Assembly (NCBI RefSeq): GCF_900452415.1
Contig: NZ_UGNX01000001.1
Location: 1,426,001-1,490,000, forward strand
Direction: 5' to 3'
Length of the DNA: 64,000 bases
From: Legionella cincinnatiensis
GTDB taxonomy: Bacteria > Pseudomonadota > Gammaproteobacteria > Legionellales > Legionellaceae
This document shows, piece by piece, positions 20,887 through 30,766 of the stretch; positions within the stretch are counted from its first letter, which is position 1, and the number at the start of each line of letters is the position of its first letter. A program made the translations under genes and the position numbers. The notes under the pieces are model-generated. The model worked only from the letters and a program-made list of their open reading frames with translations. It was not told the DNA's origin and did not search any database.

Positions 20887-22302
20887 ATGCATAAGGGAGT
20901 AAATTCATTCATTTTTTTTGTTGCCTCGATTGCTGGGTTTGGAGGTTTTTTATTTGGGTTTGATTCCAGTGTCATCGCAGATGTTAAAGATCAGGTTATG
21001 GCCCAATTGTCTCTTTCAGAGTGGCAATGGTCTCAGGTAGTCAGCATTAGTCTAATTGGATGTATTCTTGGTATTCCGGTAAGTGGCTTTTTTGCGGATA
21101 AGATAAGTCGACGCTGCCTTTTAAAAACAGTCGCTTTAGGCTTTATTATAGGAACAATCTTATGTGCTTTGACCAATTCTTTAATCGTATTATTAGCAGG
21201 ACGCTTTATTATTGGAATTTGTATCGGCATTGCTTCTTATGTAGCTCCATTATTTATTGCAGAAATCGCTCCTCCTAACAAAAGAGGAACATTAATTTTG
21301 ATCAATGGCTTAACGATTACCTTCGGTCAGGCTATAGCGTATTTAATTGGCTACTTTCTTCATGAGTATTCTATAAACAGCTGGAGATTTTTATTCGCAA
21401 TAGGTGGGATTCCTGCATTGGTATTATTTATAGGAATGTATTTTGTGCCTCATTCACCTCGTTGGATAATGAAACAATATGGAGTAGATGAAACAATAAA
21501 AACCTTAAAACGTATTCGTCCTTGCGGTTATAACATTCAACAAGAAATAGAAGAAATTTATAGCCACATAAAGAAAATTCAGCCAAGCTATAGTTTGTTA
21601 CTTAAACCGCCAATTGTTTTCGTTTTAGCAGTCGGAATTATTTTAGGAGTATTTCAGCAACTCTCAGGGATTAACGCCGTAATGTACTATGGACCAGTTA
21701 TCTTTGAATCCGCAGGTTTTTATCCAGTTTCTCAAGCCATTTTGGCAACTTTTTGTATGGGAGTAGTTAATTTTTTATTTACCGTACTGACTTTGTTGTG
21801 TGTCGATAAATTAGGACGACGTTTTTTATTATTAAGTGGTACTTTGATTGCTGCGTTTAGTCTCTTTGTCGTTGCTTTATTATTTAGTTCGGTCGTGCCA
21901 CATCAAAAATTCTGGGTACTGGGTTTCTTATCAGTCTACATCATGGGTTACTGTATTAGTGTAGGATCTTTATTCTGGGTTTTAATCTCTGAAATTTATC
22001 CTTTGCATGTACGTGGTTTAGCAATGAGTATTGCTACAGTAGTGCAGTGGGGGGCAAATTTTTTAGTTTCCATATCTTTTTTGGCTATTTACCAAAATTT
22101 AGGGCAAATGCTTACTTTTGCTTTATTTGGTTCATTATGTTTATGCGCTTTTTTCTTTATTTATTATTTTGTACCGGAAACCGCTGGTGTTTCTTTGGAG
22201 AAAATAGAAAAAAATTTGATGTCAGGTAAAAAAATTAGAGCTATTGGCAAACAATTATCGAATCCAATAAAAATTAAAAATTTTGAATTAATGAGAGATT
22301 AA
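20887..22302 (+). CDS. iolT: MFS sugar-porter family transporter, probable myo-inositol transporter
   Basis: This is a proton-coupled sugar-porter family permease in the inner membrane with twelve predicted helices. Family signatures are FLFGFDSSVIADV in helix 1, GFFADKISRRCLL between helices 2 and 3, PHSPRWIMKQYG after helix 6, QQLSGINAVMYYGP in helix 7, DKLGRRFLLLSG, and the terminal VPETAGVSLEKIE. I chose the ATG at 20887, which has AAGGAAAG upstream, over a GTG at 20839; this gives 471 residues. It is the first gene of the iol operon with one base to iolG, which makes myo-inositol the probable substrate. Confidence 0.82.
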   Translation: MHKGVNSFIFFVASIAGFGGFLFGFDSSVIADVKDQVMAQLSLSEWQWSQVVSISLIGCILGIPVSGFFADKISRRCLLKTVALGFIIGTILCALTNSLIVLLAGRFIIGICIGIASYVAPLFIAEIAPPNKRGTLILINGLTITFGQAIAYLIGYFLHEYSINSWRFLFAIGGIPALVLFIGMYFVPHSPRWIMKQYGVDETIKTLKRIRPCGYNIQQEIEEIYSHIKKIQPSYSLLLKPPIVFVLAVGIILGVFQQLSGINAVMYYGPVIFESAGFYPVSQAILATFCMGVVNFLFTVLTLLCVDKLGRRFLLLSGTLIAAFSLFVVALLFSSVVPHQKFWVLGFLSVYIMGYCISVGSLFWVLISEIYPLHVRGLAMSIATVVQWGANFLVSISFLAIYQNLGQMLTFALFGSLCLCAFFFIYYFVPETAGVSLEKIEKNLMSGKKIRAIGKQLSNPIKIKNFELMRD

Positions 22303-22303
22303 A

Positions 22304-23320
22304 ATGGATTGTATCAATCAACAAAGAAGATGTCGTATTGGTATTATTGGCGCAGGACGTATTGGAAAATTACATGCAGAAAATATTAAATATCATTTAC
22401 CAGAATATGAATTATCCGCTATCGCAGATCCTTATTTAGATAGAGAATGGGCAAATCAACTGTCAATTCAAGGTCAGTATCATCATGCTGAAGAAGTCAT
22501 TTTTCATCGGGATTTAGATGCAGTGCTTATTGCTTCCCCCGCGAATTTACATACAGTGCAAATTAAAGCAGCTAGCGAAGCAGATAAGGCTGTATTTTGC
22601 GAAAAACCGATAGGCTTGAATGAAGGAGAAATTATAGATGCCTTAAAGACAATTGAGGCGAACAATACTTTATTACAGGTTGGTTTTAACCGACGCTTTG
22701 ATCCAAATTTTTCTTATCTGCAAAAACAGGTGCAAGCTGGTGAAATTGGTGCTGTTCATGTCGTTAAAATTACTTCTCGTGATCCTGCTTGCCCTACTCA
22801 GGAATATTGTAAAAACTCAGGCGGTATATTTATGGATATGAGCATTCACGATTTTGATATGGCACGTTTTTTAACGCAATCAGAAGTTGTTGAAGTGTAT
22901 GCCACAGGTGCAGTGCTTATTAACCCTGATTTTGAAGCATTGAATGATGTGGATACCGCAATCATACAAATGCGTTTTGCGAACGGTGCTATGGGAGTTA
23001 TTGATAACAGTCGTCAGGCCGTTTATGGCTATGATCAACGTATAGAAGTATTTGGTAAAGAAGGAATGTTATTAGCTACGAATCAATTAACGCATTCCGT
23101 GTTTTATTATTCAAATACAGGTACCGAACAAGCGAATCCGAAATATTTTTTTCTTGAACGTTATCATCAAGCGTTTATAGCCGAGTTACGTTCGTTTTAT
23201 GATGCCTGGTTGAATAATAAACCCAGCCCTGCTTCTGGAAAAGATGGCTTGCAAGCTTTGCGAATAGCACAAGCAGCAAAGCAATCTTTAGTGACTAAAT
23301 TGCCTGTTTTTTTGAGTTGA
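22304..23320 (+). CDS. iolG: Inositol 2-dehydrogenase
   Basis: IolG oxidises myo-inositol to scyllo-inosose with NAD. The 338-residue protein is of the Gfo/Idh/MocA type. It has the Rossmann motif IGAGRIGKLHAENI, the catalytic lysine in CEKPIG, and the substrate-binding GGIFMDMSIHDFDMAR with the D/H pair of inositol dehydrogenases. It starts one base after the transporter gene, and its stop overlaps the region just upstream of iolCB. The operon context separates it from other Gfo/Idh enzymes. Confidence 0.92.
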   Translation: MDCINQQRRCRIGIIGAGRIGKLHAENIKYHLPEYELSAIADPYLDREWANQLSIQGQYHHAEEVIFHRDLDAVLIASPANLHTVQIKAASEADKAVFCEKPIGLNEGEIIDALKTIEANNTLLQVGFNRRFDPNFSYLQKQVQAGEIGAVHVVKITSRDPACPTQEYCKNSGGIFMDMSIHDFDMARFLTQSEVVEVYATGAVLINPDFEALNDVDTAIIQMRFANGAMGVIDNSRQAVYGYDQRIEVFGKEGMLLATNQLTHSVFYYSNTGTEQANPKYFFLERYHQAFIAELRSFYDAWLNNKPSPASGKDGLQALRIAQAAKQSLVTKLPVFLS

Positions 23321-23328
23321 GGATAGAC

Positions 23329-25212
23329 ATGATTTTCCCACCATTTTATTTTGATGCGGAACGACCAATAGATTTGATTTGTATGGGTCGTGTTGCAGTT
23401 GATCTTTATTCAGAACAAATTGGGACTGCCTTAAGGGATGTAGAAAGGTTTAAAAAATATTTAGGCGGTTGTGCTGGAAATATTGCTGTGGGTGGGGCTC
23501 GCCTTGGCCTTAAATGCATGATGTTTTCTTGCATTGGTAAGGATGAGATGGGATGTTTTCTAAAAAAGGAATTAGAAACTGAAGGGGTAAATATTGATTT
23601 ACTCCAAGAAACTGAACATCATTTAACCGGACTTGTATTATTAGGTATAAAGCCCCCTAAAGAATTTCCCTTAATGTTTTATCGTACTGATTGTGCGGAT
23701 ATGCAAATTAAGACGCATCATATAAAGAGTGAAGTACTTCAGCAAGCAAAAGCCATTTTAGTGACCGGGACGGGCTTATCTACCGCTACTATGTTACAGA
23801 CAACTGAAGAAGTGATCCAACTTGCGAAACACGCTGAAACAGCAGTAATTTTTGATCTGGATTATCGTCCTGTTCTTTGGGGATTAATGCAGGTAGGCGA
23901 TGGGGAGACGAGGTATGCTCATAGCCAAAGAGTAAGTACTACTTATCAACGTATTTTATCATTTTGTGATTTAATCGTAGGTACCGAAGAGGAGATTTGT
24001 ATCGCGGGTGGCTGTGATGAGGTCGTAAAGGCATTAGAGAAAATAAGAGCATTGACTCAGGCACCTGTAGTTGTAAAGCTAGGTGAAAAAGGTTGTGACG
24101 TTTATTTTGCAAATCATAATCAACCCTTAAAGACCAAACCATTTCCGGTTGAAGTGCTTAATGTACTTGGTGCAGGAGATGGTTTTATGGCGGGTCTTTT
24201 ATCGGCTCTTTTGTACGGCAAGTCTTGGGAGGTTGCTACTACTTGTGCTAACGCTAGCGGAGCCTTAGTAGTAACTCGTCATGGCTGTGCTCCGGCTATT
24301 CCCTATAAAGAAGAGTTGGACTATTTCATTCAACATTTTGATGAACAGCCACAGATTTGGAGGAGTAATTATTTGACTCAATTGCACCAAAAAAGAGCTA
24401 AACGAAATTCGCATGGACTTATTAAAAATCCACAAGGTTTTAAGCAAGGATGTAATACGATTGTGACTATGGATTCTTTAGCAATGGAGAGCATGAGTTT
24501 TAGTGCTTTAAAACTGATTGCAGGAGAAAAATATTCATTTAATGAACATTATGAATTCGCTGCTTTATTAATGACTGGGAAGGTAGTATTTCATTATGCC
24601 GAACAAAGTCAACAAGTGGATAGATATGATTATTTTCTTCAGGAGCCTATAGTTTTACATTGCGCTTCAGGTCAAATAGCTTCAGTTGAAGCTCTGACTG
24701 ATTGTGAGATTTTATTGATCGAAACAGAAAATAATGCGTCATTTGCTCCTTTATTATTTGATAAATCCAACCTTCTGGAGTTAGATAATCGGGGAAAAGG
24801 TATTTTAGATGACAGTTCATATCGTATTGTGAGAACGGTATTCGATAAACGTAATAGACCAGAGTCTAATTTAGTTGTTGGAGAAATTATTACTTTTCAG
24901 GGGCGCTGGTCAAGTTATCCCTCTCATTATCATGATCAACCCGAAATTTATCACTATCGTTTCTCAGAGCCACAAGGCTACGCGTTTGGTGAAAATGGGG
25001 AAGAGGTTTTACGTATTGAGCATTATGATACGTATCAAATTGCTCCTGGTCAGACTCATGCTCATTGTACCGCTCCAGGATATACTCTTTATACACTTTG
25101 GTTTATTCGGCATTTAACAGATAATCCTTACAGTACTCCAACTTTTCTAAAAGAGCATGAATGGACAAGAACAGATAAAGCAAATAATAGGGTATGGAAA
25201 AAGAAGGATTAG
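23329..25212 (+). CDS. iolCB: Fused 5-dehydro-2-deoxygluconokinase (IolC) and 5-deoxy-glucuronate isomerase (IolB)
   Basis: This is a single 627-residue protein carrying two steps of inositol breakdown. Residues 1-330 are a PfkB kinase: GGCAGNIAVGGARLGL at the substrate side, and the catalytic base and anion hole in LGAGDGFMAGLLSALL. Residues 375-620 are the IolB cupin, with SHYHDQPEIYHYRF metal ligands and PGQTHAHCTAPGYTLY. The order of chemistry is isomerase (B) then kinase (C). The ATG at 23329 with GAGG upstream was preferred to an overlapping TTG. To my knowledge such an iolCB fusion is described in Legionella pneumophila. The gene is intact. Confidence 0.93.
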   Translation: MIFPPFYFDAERPIDLICMGRVAVDLYSEQIGTALRDVERFKKYLGGCAGNIAVGGARLGLKCMMFSCIGKDEMGCFLKKELETEGVNIDLLQETEHHLTGLVLLGIKPPKEFPLMFYRTDCADMQIKTHHIKSEVLQQAKAILVTGTGLSTATMLQTTEEVIQLAKHAETAVIFDLDYRPVLWGLMQVGDGETRYAHSQRVSTTYQRILSFCDLIVGTEEEICIAGGCDEVVKALEKIRALTQAPVVVKLGEKGCDVYFANHNQPLKTKPFPVEVLNVLGAGDGFMAGLLSALLYGKSWEVATTCANASGALVVTRHGCAPAIPYKEELDYFIQHFDEQPQIWRSNYLTQLHQKRAKRNSHGLIKNPQGFKQGCNTIVTMDSLAMESMSFSALKLIAGEKYSFNEHYEFAALLMTGKVVFHYAEQSQQVDRYDYFLQEPIVLHCASGQIASVEALTDCEILLIETENNASFAPLLFDKSNLLELDNRGKGILDDSSYRIVRTVFDKRNRPESNLVVGEIITFQGRWSSYPSHYHDQPEIYHYRFSEPQGYAFGENGEEVLRIEHYDTYQIAPGQTHAHCTAPGYTLYTLWFIRHLTDNPYSTPTFLKEHEWTRTDKANNRVWKKKD

Positions 25213-25217
25213 CATTG

Positions 25218-27089
25218 ATGAAGATTCGATTAACTATGGCTCAGGCTTTATTGCGATTTTTGGCCAATCAATACGTAGTAATGGATGGCGAAGAACATCG
25301 ATTTATTGCAGGAATATTTGGCATTTTTGGGCATGGTAATGTGACTGGTTTAGGTGAGGCTCTTGAGTATGATAGCTACGGTTTGACTTATTATCAAGGC
25401 CATAATGAACAAGGAATGGCACATGCAGCGACCGCTTATGCAAAACAGAAAAATAGATTAAGCATTTTTGCCTGTACTTCATCTATAGGCCCTGGTGCTA
25501 CCAATATGATTACTGCTGCGGCAACGGCAACCACAAATAGAATCCCTTTATTGCTACTGCCAGGGGATGTATTTAGCTGCAGACAACCGGATCCTGTCTT
25601 ACAACAACTTGAGATATCACATGATTATGCGTTATCGGTTAATGATTGTTTTAAACCAGTGAGTAAATATTGGGATAGAATTGTTCGACCAGAGCAATTA
25701 ATGACTGCGTGCATGAATGCAATGAGGGTGTTAACAGATCCGGTTGAAACAGGTACAGTTACTTTATGTTTACCACAGGATGTACAGTCAGAAGCATATG
25801 ATTACGAAGATTCTTTTTTTGAAAAACGTTTTTGGCACATTGATAGAGAGCCTGTCAGTGAGCGTGCGCTCGATGATACGACTCAACTTATTCTTAAAGC
25901 AAAAAAGCCATTAATCATAGCAGGGGGTGGAGTCCATTATTCTTTTGCTACAGATGTTTTATCGCAATTTGCGCAACACCATAAGATTCCAGTGGCTGAA
26001 ACACAGGCGGGCAAAAGTGCTTTGCCAGCAAGTCATCCTATGAATGTAGGAGGAATAGGGGTTACTGGTTCTGAAGTAGCAAATATTCTTGCCTCTCAAG
26101 CTGATATGATCTTAGTAATAGGCTCTCGTTTACAGGATTTTACTACTGCGTCCAAATGGGGCTTTAAAAATGAAGCATGCCAGATCATTCACCTTAATGT
26201 TTCCCGTTTTGATGCATTAAAAATGAATGGTTTCATGTTGAAAGGGGATGCAAAAACCGGTTTAGAGCAATTAGGAAAAAAATTGGGAAGTTATCAAACT
26301 TCTAAAGACTATCAGCAATTGGTAGGGCATTATCAAAAGGAATGGCAGAAAGAATTAAAACGTATTTGTGCGACATCTCATGCTTCAGAAAGTGGTTTAT
26401 CTCAAATTAAGGTTATTAGTCTGTTCAATGAAATGGTCACTGAAGATGACGTCATTATTTGTGCGGCAGGGAGTTTGCCAGGAGATTTGCATCGATTTTG
26501 GCAATCCAAAACACCGAAAGACTATCATCTGGAATACGCTTATTCCTGTATGGGTTATGAAGTTGCTGCAGGTTTAGGAGTGAGACTCGCTAAAGAAAAT
26601 AATCCAGGTGAAGTGTATGTTTTAGTGGGTGATGGTAGTTTTGTGATGATGCATTCGGAGCTACTGACTAGTATTCAAGAACACAAAAAAATAATTATTA
26701 TTATTTTTGATAATCATGGTTTTCAATGCATTAGAAATTTACAAGAAAGTCAGGGTAGTCAAGGTTTTGGCAATGAATTTCGTTTTCGAGAGGATAAAAC
26801 GAAGCGGTTATCAGGAAATTATTTACCTATAGATTTTTGTAAGTATGCTGAAGGATTAGGAGCCCGCTCGTTTTATGTGAATTCTTACGAACAGTTGAGT
26901 GGTGCAATGGAAGTTGCTAGAAACGAAAAAAAATCTTCAGTGATTGTATTACCGATATTACCTAAAACCATGAGTCATGGATATCAAACTTGGTGGCGTG
27001 TAGCGGTTGCAGAAATATCGAATTCTGAAGAAGTGACTAAAGCACATCAAGCGATGTGCGAGCAATTGAAACAGGTTAGGGAATATTGA
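25218..27089 (+). CDS. iolD: 3D-(3,5/4)-trihydroxycyclohexane-1,2-dione hydrolase
   Basis: IolD is a thiamine-diphosphate enzyme that opens the ring of diketo-inositol to 5-deoxy-glucuronate. The start is the ATG at 25218 (AAGGA upstream, RLTMAQALLRFLANQY at the N-terminus), five bases after iolCB; an upstream ATG at 25194 would overlap iolCB. The 623-residue protein contains the catalytic glutamate region YYQGHNEQGMAHAATAYAK and the TPP/Mg motif GDGSFVMMHSELLTSIQE with DNHGFQCIRNL. The three-domain pyruvate-decarboxylase-like fold is complete. Confidence 0.93.
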   Translation: MKIRLTMAQALLRFLANQYVVMDGEEHRFIAGIFGIFGHGNVTGLGEALEYDSYGLTYYQGHNEQGMAHAATAYAKQKNRLSIFACTSSIGPGATNMITAAATATTNRIPLLLLPGDVFSCRQPDPVLQQLEISHDYALSVNDCFKPVSKYWDRIVRPEQLMTACMNAMRVLTDPVETGTVTLCLPQDVQSEAYDYEDSFFEKRFWHIDREPVSERALDDTTQLILKAKKPLIIAGGGVHYSFATDVLSQFAQHHKIPVAETQAGKSALPASHPMNVGGIGVTGSEVANILASQADMILVIGSRLQDFTTASKWGFKNEACQIIHLNVSRFDALKMNGFMLKGDAKTGLEQLGKKLGSYQTSKDYQQLVGHYQKEWQKELKRICATSHASESGLSQIKVISLFNEMVTEDDVIICAAGSLPGDLHRFWQSKTPKDYHLEYAYSCMGYEVAAGLGVRLAKENNPGEVYVLVGDGSFVMMHSELLTSIQEHKKIIIIIFDNHGFQCIRNLQESQGSQGFGNEFRFREDKTKRLSGNYLPIDFCKYAEGLGARSFYVNSYEQLSGAMEVARNEKKSSVIVLPILPKTMSHGYQTWWRVAVAEISNSEEVTKAHQAMCEQLKQVREY

Positions 27090-27141
27090 AGAAGGATAAT
27101 AATCATGTGCAGCATGGGCATTGGTGTGTGAATAAAAATAA

Positions 27142-27222
27142 AATTGTAGGTTGGGCTTTGCTCAACAATAAAAACTTACGGTTTGAATTTTATAAGTTGG
27201 GCCAAGGCCCAACCTACAAATT
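27142..27222. repeat. Palindromic intergenic repeat inside the iol operon (MITE-like)
   Basis: TTGTAGGTTGGGC (27144-27156) is exactly inverted as GCCCAACCTACAA (27207-27219) with about 50 bases between. Inner short palindromes occur as well (TTGGGCTTTGCTCAA and TTGGGCCAAGGCCCAA). The element fills nearly all of the 199-base gap between iolD and iolE, whereas the other iol genes touch or nearly touch. A 62-codon frame over it is not a credible gene. I believe this repeat type recurs in Legionella intergenic regions, but that needs a search. Confidence 0.7.
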
Positions 27223-27288
27223 TTTCTATGCAAGAATGTCTTCTAAGAATAGTTATCTTACTTTTGATTTTTAATAGAGGAATTATTG

Positions 27289-28173
27289 ATGCACGTCAAA
27301 TTAGGAATAGCACCAATTAATTGGTGTAATGATGATGATCCAGAATTGGGTAAAGAGATTAGTTTCGAGCAATGCATTCGTGAAATGGCGGAGTCGGGTT
27401 ATAGTGGTACAGAACTAGGGAATAAATACCCTCGAGACACGTCTGTTTTAAAAAATGCGCTCAATAATTATGGATTACAATTATCCAGCGCGTGGTTTAG
27501 TACTTTTTTTACAGAGCCAGAACAATATGAAAATACTTTATCGCGGTTTATGGAGCATTTAAGCTTTATGAGAGCCATGGGCGCCTCCTTTATTAATGTC
27601 TGCGAATGTGGACATGCTATTCAAGGAACAGAATTACCCATTTTAAGTCACTATAAACCTAAGTTTACTGAAAAACAGTGGATGAGTCTGATTCAGGGGC
27701 TTCATGCTATTGGACGTATTGCCTATGATTTTAATATGCGTCTTGTTTATCATTACCATGCAGGAACAGGAGTTTTTTATGAGCATGAAATTGATTTTTT
27801 AATGGAGAATACAAGCCCTCAATTAATTTCTTTATTACTGGATACCGGGCATGCTGTATTTGCTGATATTGAGCCAGTTGATTTAATTAATAAATACAGT
27901 GAGCGTATTTTATATGTTCATTTGAAAGACATTCGCATAAATATTCTGGACCAAGTTGATCGAGAACAACTGAGTTTTATGGATGCGGTACGCCACGGGG
28001 TGTTTACCGTACCAGGTGATGGCTCTCTTGAATTTGCATCCATATTTAAAGCCTTACAAAAACATCAATATACTGGATGGATGATTGTTGAGGCAGAACA
28101 AGATCCAGCCAAAGCTTCCCCGCTTGAGTACGCTAAAAAAGCTTATAATTTTTTGCAGCAGTACATTATTTAG
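27289..28173 (+). CDS. iolE: Inosose dehydratase
   Basis: IolE dehydrates scyllo-inosose to the diketo-inositol used by IolD. The 294-residue protein is an AP-endonuclease-like TIM barrel with GIAPINWCNDDDPELG at the N-terminus, typical of IolE, and metal-site residues in LDTGHAVFADIEP, LYVHLKD and IVEAEQDPAK. The ATG at 27289 has AGAGG eight bases upstream. It is the last gene of the operon, separated from iolD by the palindromic repeat. The downstream step enzymes IolJ and IolA are not in the window. Confidence 0.92.
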   Translation: MHVKLGIAPINWCNDDDPELGKEISFEQCIREMAESGYSGTELGNKYPRDTSVLKNALNNYGLQLSSAWFSTFFTEPEQYENTLSRFMEHLSFMRAMGASFINVCECGHAIQGTELPILSHYKPKFTEKQWMSLIQGLHAIGRIAYDFNMRLVYHYHAGTGVFYEHEIDFLMENTSPQLISLLLDTGHAVFADIEPVDLINKYSERILYVHLKDIRINILDQVDREQLSFMDAVRHGVFTVPGDGSLEFASIFKALQKHQYTGWMIVEAEQDPAKASPLEYAKKAYNFLQQYII

Positions 28174-28217
28174 TTAATCTTTAACGTTAATAATGTTTGT
28201 CACTGTATTGCTATACA

Positions 28218-29618
28218 TTAATTCTTGGTCATCGTATAATTTTTGCTTTTTTGGACTTGGGTAAGCACTTCATGTGCCACTCTAATCCCAGATAAATAAG
28301 CCCCATGTACGGTGCTTAGATCCGTTGTGGAAGTTGCTTCTCCAGCAAAATAGAGTTTTCCCGCAACGGGTGTGGCTAATAGTGCAATCATCTTTTTATC
28401 GACATCTTTAGGTAAATAAGAATAACTACCCAGAGTATAGGGATCGCTCGCCCAATGGGTTCTTTTGGTTTTTATCGGTTCAGGAATATGACTTCCATAA
28501 ATCTGTCGTAGATGGTGCATAACCCATGGGGTGAGCGGTCCTTTTTCCATATTGCGCGCTAGCTTACCACTAGTAAATACGATAAGGATTGGTTTTTGAG
28601 TGTATTTGTAAAGATTGAAGATGTTATATGCTTCTTCTTTATTATTGGGTATCATACCAATCCATTCTTTATCTTTATCCCAAAAAACTTTATCAAATAA
28701 TAAATAAAGTTTTTCATAATTACCCATTTTCAATTGAGCAATTGCATCCCGCTTGTCTTTAGGTAAGTCAGGACGAAATAGAATTTTATTGGATTTGAGT
28801 ACTCCTAAGGAGACGGTGATGACGACTCGTTCGGCCTGATAGGTATCATTTTGGGTTATAATTGTAACCCCATCTGCATCATAATCAATTTCTCGGACAA
28901 TTTGATTCAAATATAAGGGAATATGCTGCGAAAATTGTTGAAAAATCTGGAAATAACCTTCTGGAATAATGGCATTTTTACCCGTCGCAATTGATTTTTC
29001 AGAAACAAAATAGGAGTTAAGAGATAATTGTGGCAAATTATCTGCAAATTCGTAAGTATAAATATTGTCTAACGCATAATATAACAAGGAGCTTTGTTTC
29101 AAGGTTAATTTTTTTTGTTTCGCAAATTCAGTGAAATTTTGCTCAAAGGTGATTAACTTGTTACGAGTTTGGCAGTACTGTAAGAACTCATAAGTTAAAC
29201 TCGAAAATAGGTGTAAGTCGTATTCTGATACAGGTTTTCCCTTGCTATCATACAAAGCAAAATCTTTGAGCATGGCTATTAGATTAGAGTTATCATAGCT
29301 TGTAGGCGCAATGGATAGTTTGCCTAGCAAAGGGATTAATGGGTTGTGATCAATGCCATGAATCCAAGAAGCGCCTAATTCAATGGCGAATCCCCAGCTA
29401 TAGTTCGTATCTACTCTGCCGCCGATACGATTTTTTGCTTCAAGAATCAGTACATCTTGTTGTGCCTCATGTAATTGTTTGGCTGCAGTGAGGCCTGACA
29501 CTCCAGCACCAATAATGATGGTATCGTAGCGATGGGCTGCCCAAGAGATTTTAAAAAGGAATAATAAAAAAATAGAATAGATAAATCGTTTTGTAACCCG
29601 AAAAAGACTCTTACTCAT
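28218..29618 (-). CDS. FAD-dependent amine oxidase with N-terminal membrane/signal segment
   Basis: The 466-residue protein resembles flavin polyamine/monoamine oxidases. Residues 10-27 are hydrophobic (signal peptide or anchor), ending in WAAHR. The ADP-binding motif IIGAGVSGLTAAKQL, LEAKNRIGGRVDT and ELGASWIHG follow. The C-terminal FAD site is LYFAGEATSTTDLSTVHGAY. The residues expected in polyamine oxidases are present, but the amine substrate is not predictable. There is no twin-arginine signal, which is odd for an exported flavoprotein, so it may be membrane-anchored. It converges on iolE with a 44-base gap and is not part of that operon. Confidence 0.8.
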   Translation of the reverse strand: MSKSLFRVTKRFIYSIFLLFLFKISWAAHRYDTIIIGAGVSGLTAAKQLHEAQQDVLILEAKNRIGGRVDTNYSWGFAIELGASWIHGIDHNPLIPLLGKLSIAPTSYDNSNLIAMLKDFALYDSKGKPVSEYDLHLFSSLTYEFLQYCQTRNKLITFEQNFTEFAKQKKLTLKQSSLLYYALDNIYTYEFADNLPQLSLNSYFVSEKSIATGKNAIIPEGYFQIFQQFSQHIPLYLNQIVREIDYDADGVTIITQNDTYQAERVVITVSLGVLKSNKILFRPDLPKDKRDAIAQLKMGNYEKLYLLFDKVFWDKDKEWIGMIPNNKEEAYNIFNLYKYTQKPILIVFTSGKLARNMEKGPLTPWVMHHLRQIYGSHIPEPIKTKRTHWASDPYTLGSYSYLPKDVDKKMIALLATPVAGKLYFAGEATSTTDLSTVHGAYLSGIRVAHEVLTQVQKSKNYTMTKN

Positions 29619-29863
29619 TACCTAGTTAAACCTATTTCTTTATAAAAATTTTGCTCAATCAAATAAGCACCAAAAATTGCTCATAGTAATATCATTTGCC
29701 TGCTTTATTCAATATGCTTTTAATATAAAAAGGGCTGTTTGTTGAAGTTTTGATGTTTTTCTCTCAACTAAGTACAACAAATTGCCTATCTTTGGCCAAA
29801 TACATTTAATGTTGCAATAAAATTGTAGAACAGCGTTTTGTTTTGTAGATGCTAAATGTAAAC

Positions 29864-30766
29864 TCAATAAGAGGGTTTTGAGTTCACTTTGAAGTGGGGT
29901 TCAGGTAAACCCTTAAAAGGAGTTTTCATTGCAAATAGATTCCCAGAGAAGGGACTTTGTTGTAATTGTTCCTCACTAAGCCCCATGCGCGCTGAGGTAA
30001 TATAAAGTGTTGAAAGATTACGATCGCCAAAAGCAACACTAGTTGGTCTAGGAATAGGTAACTCGATAGAGTTCACTTTCCTCCCTTGTGGATCATAACG
30101 ATTAATGCCCCACCCATCCCACATGGCAACCCATAAAAAACCATGGGCATCAACAGTCATGCCGTCGGGTAATCCTTCGGAATCGGGAATGCTGATAAAT
30201 GATTTTTTATTTGCAATTGCCCCAGAGGATAAATCAAAATCATAACGATATATTGTGTGGGTTAATGAATCAGAAAAATATAAATATTTATTGTCGGGGC
30301 TAAAGCCTATACCATTTGACAAGATAAAGCCTTTGTCCATAGGTTTAAATACTAAATCAGCGGATAATTGAAAAAGCACTCCTATAGGAGATTGCCAATC
30401 TTTTGCTGCAGTACCTGACCAAAAACGTCCTTCACGATCACATTTACCATCATTAAAAATTACCGCTTGATTGGCATACGGATTACCCAGATCCTCTAAG
30501 GAGCCTGTTATAAGATTTGCAAAAGCGTATCCTTTTTCAGTAGTAATCAGTAAACTGGTTGAAGAATATAGAGCAATACTCGTTACAATTTGGTCTAAGA
30601 CAGTAACTTTATCGGTGGCTGTCCGTGGGTTAAAACAATGTATCGCAGGCTGTAAACAATCTAACCAATATAGTACCTCTTCAAGTTTTGACCATATAGG
30701 GCTTTCCCCTAAAATAGCTTGGGAATTGAAGATAACTGTTGGATTAAATGCATTCATAATAATCAT
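29864..30766 (-). CDS. SMP-30/gluconolactonase-family lactonase
   Basis: The 300-residue six-bladed beta-propeller hydrolyses sugar lactones with a divalent metal. Family signatures are the N-terminal LGESPIWSKLEEVLYWLD, with the metal-binding Glu, then NDGKCDREGRFWSGT and PDGMTVDAHGFLWVAMWDG. The divergent neighbour is a TIM-barrel amidohydrolase related to sugar-acid lactonases, so the pair may handle one sugar-lactone substrate. The start is uncertain: ATG codons at 30766 and 30757 are both possible, and neither has a clear ribosome site. A 17-base palindrome overlaps both. Confidence 0.8.
   Translation of the reverse strand: MIIMNAFNPTVIFNSQAILGESPIWSKLEEVLYWLDCLQPAIHCFNPRTATDKVTVLDQIVTSIALYSSTSLLITTEKGYAFANLITGSLEDLGNPYANQAVIFNDGKCDREGRFWSGTAAKDWQSPIGVLFQLSADLVFKPMDKGFILSNGIGFSPDNKYLYFSDSLTHTIYRYDFDLSSGAIANKKSFISIPDSEGLPDGMTVDAHGFLWVAMWDGWGINRYDPQGRKVNSIELPIPRPTSVAFGDRNLSTLYITSARMGLSEEQLQQSPFSGNLFAMKTPFKGLPEPHFKVNSKPSY

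Noticed and set aside
27086-27274. 62-codon frame between iolD and iolE
   Set aside because: It reads through the palindromic repeat; composition follows the repeat rather than a gene.
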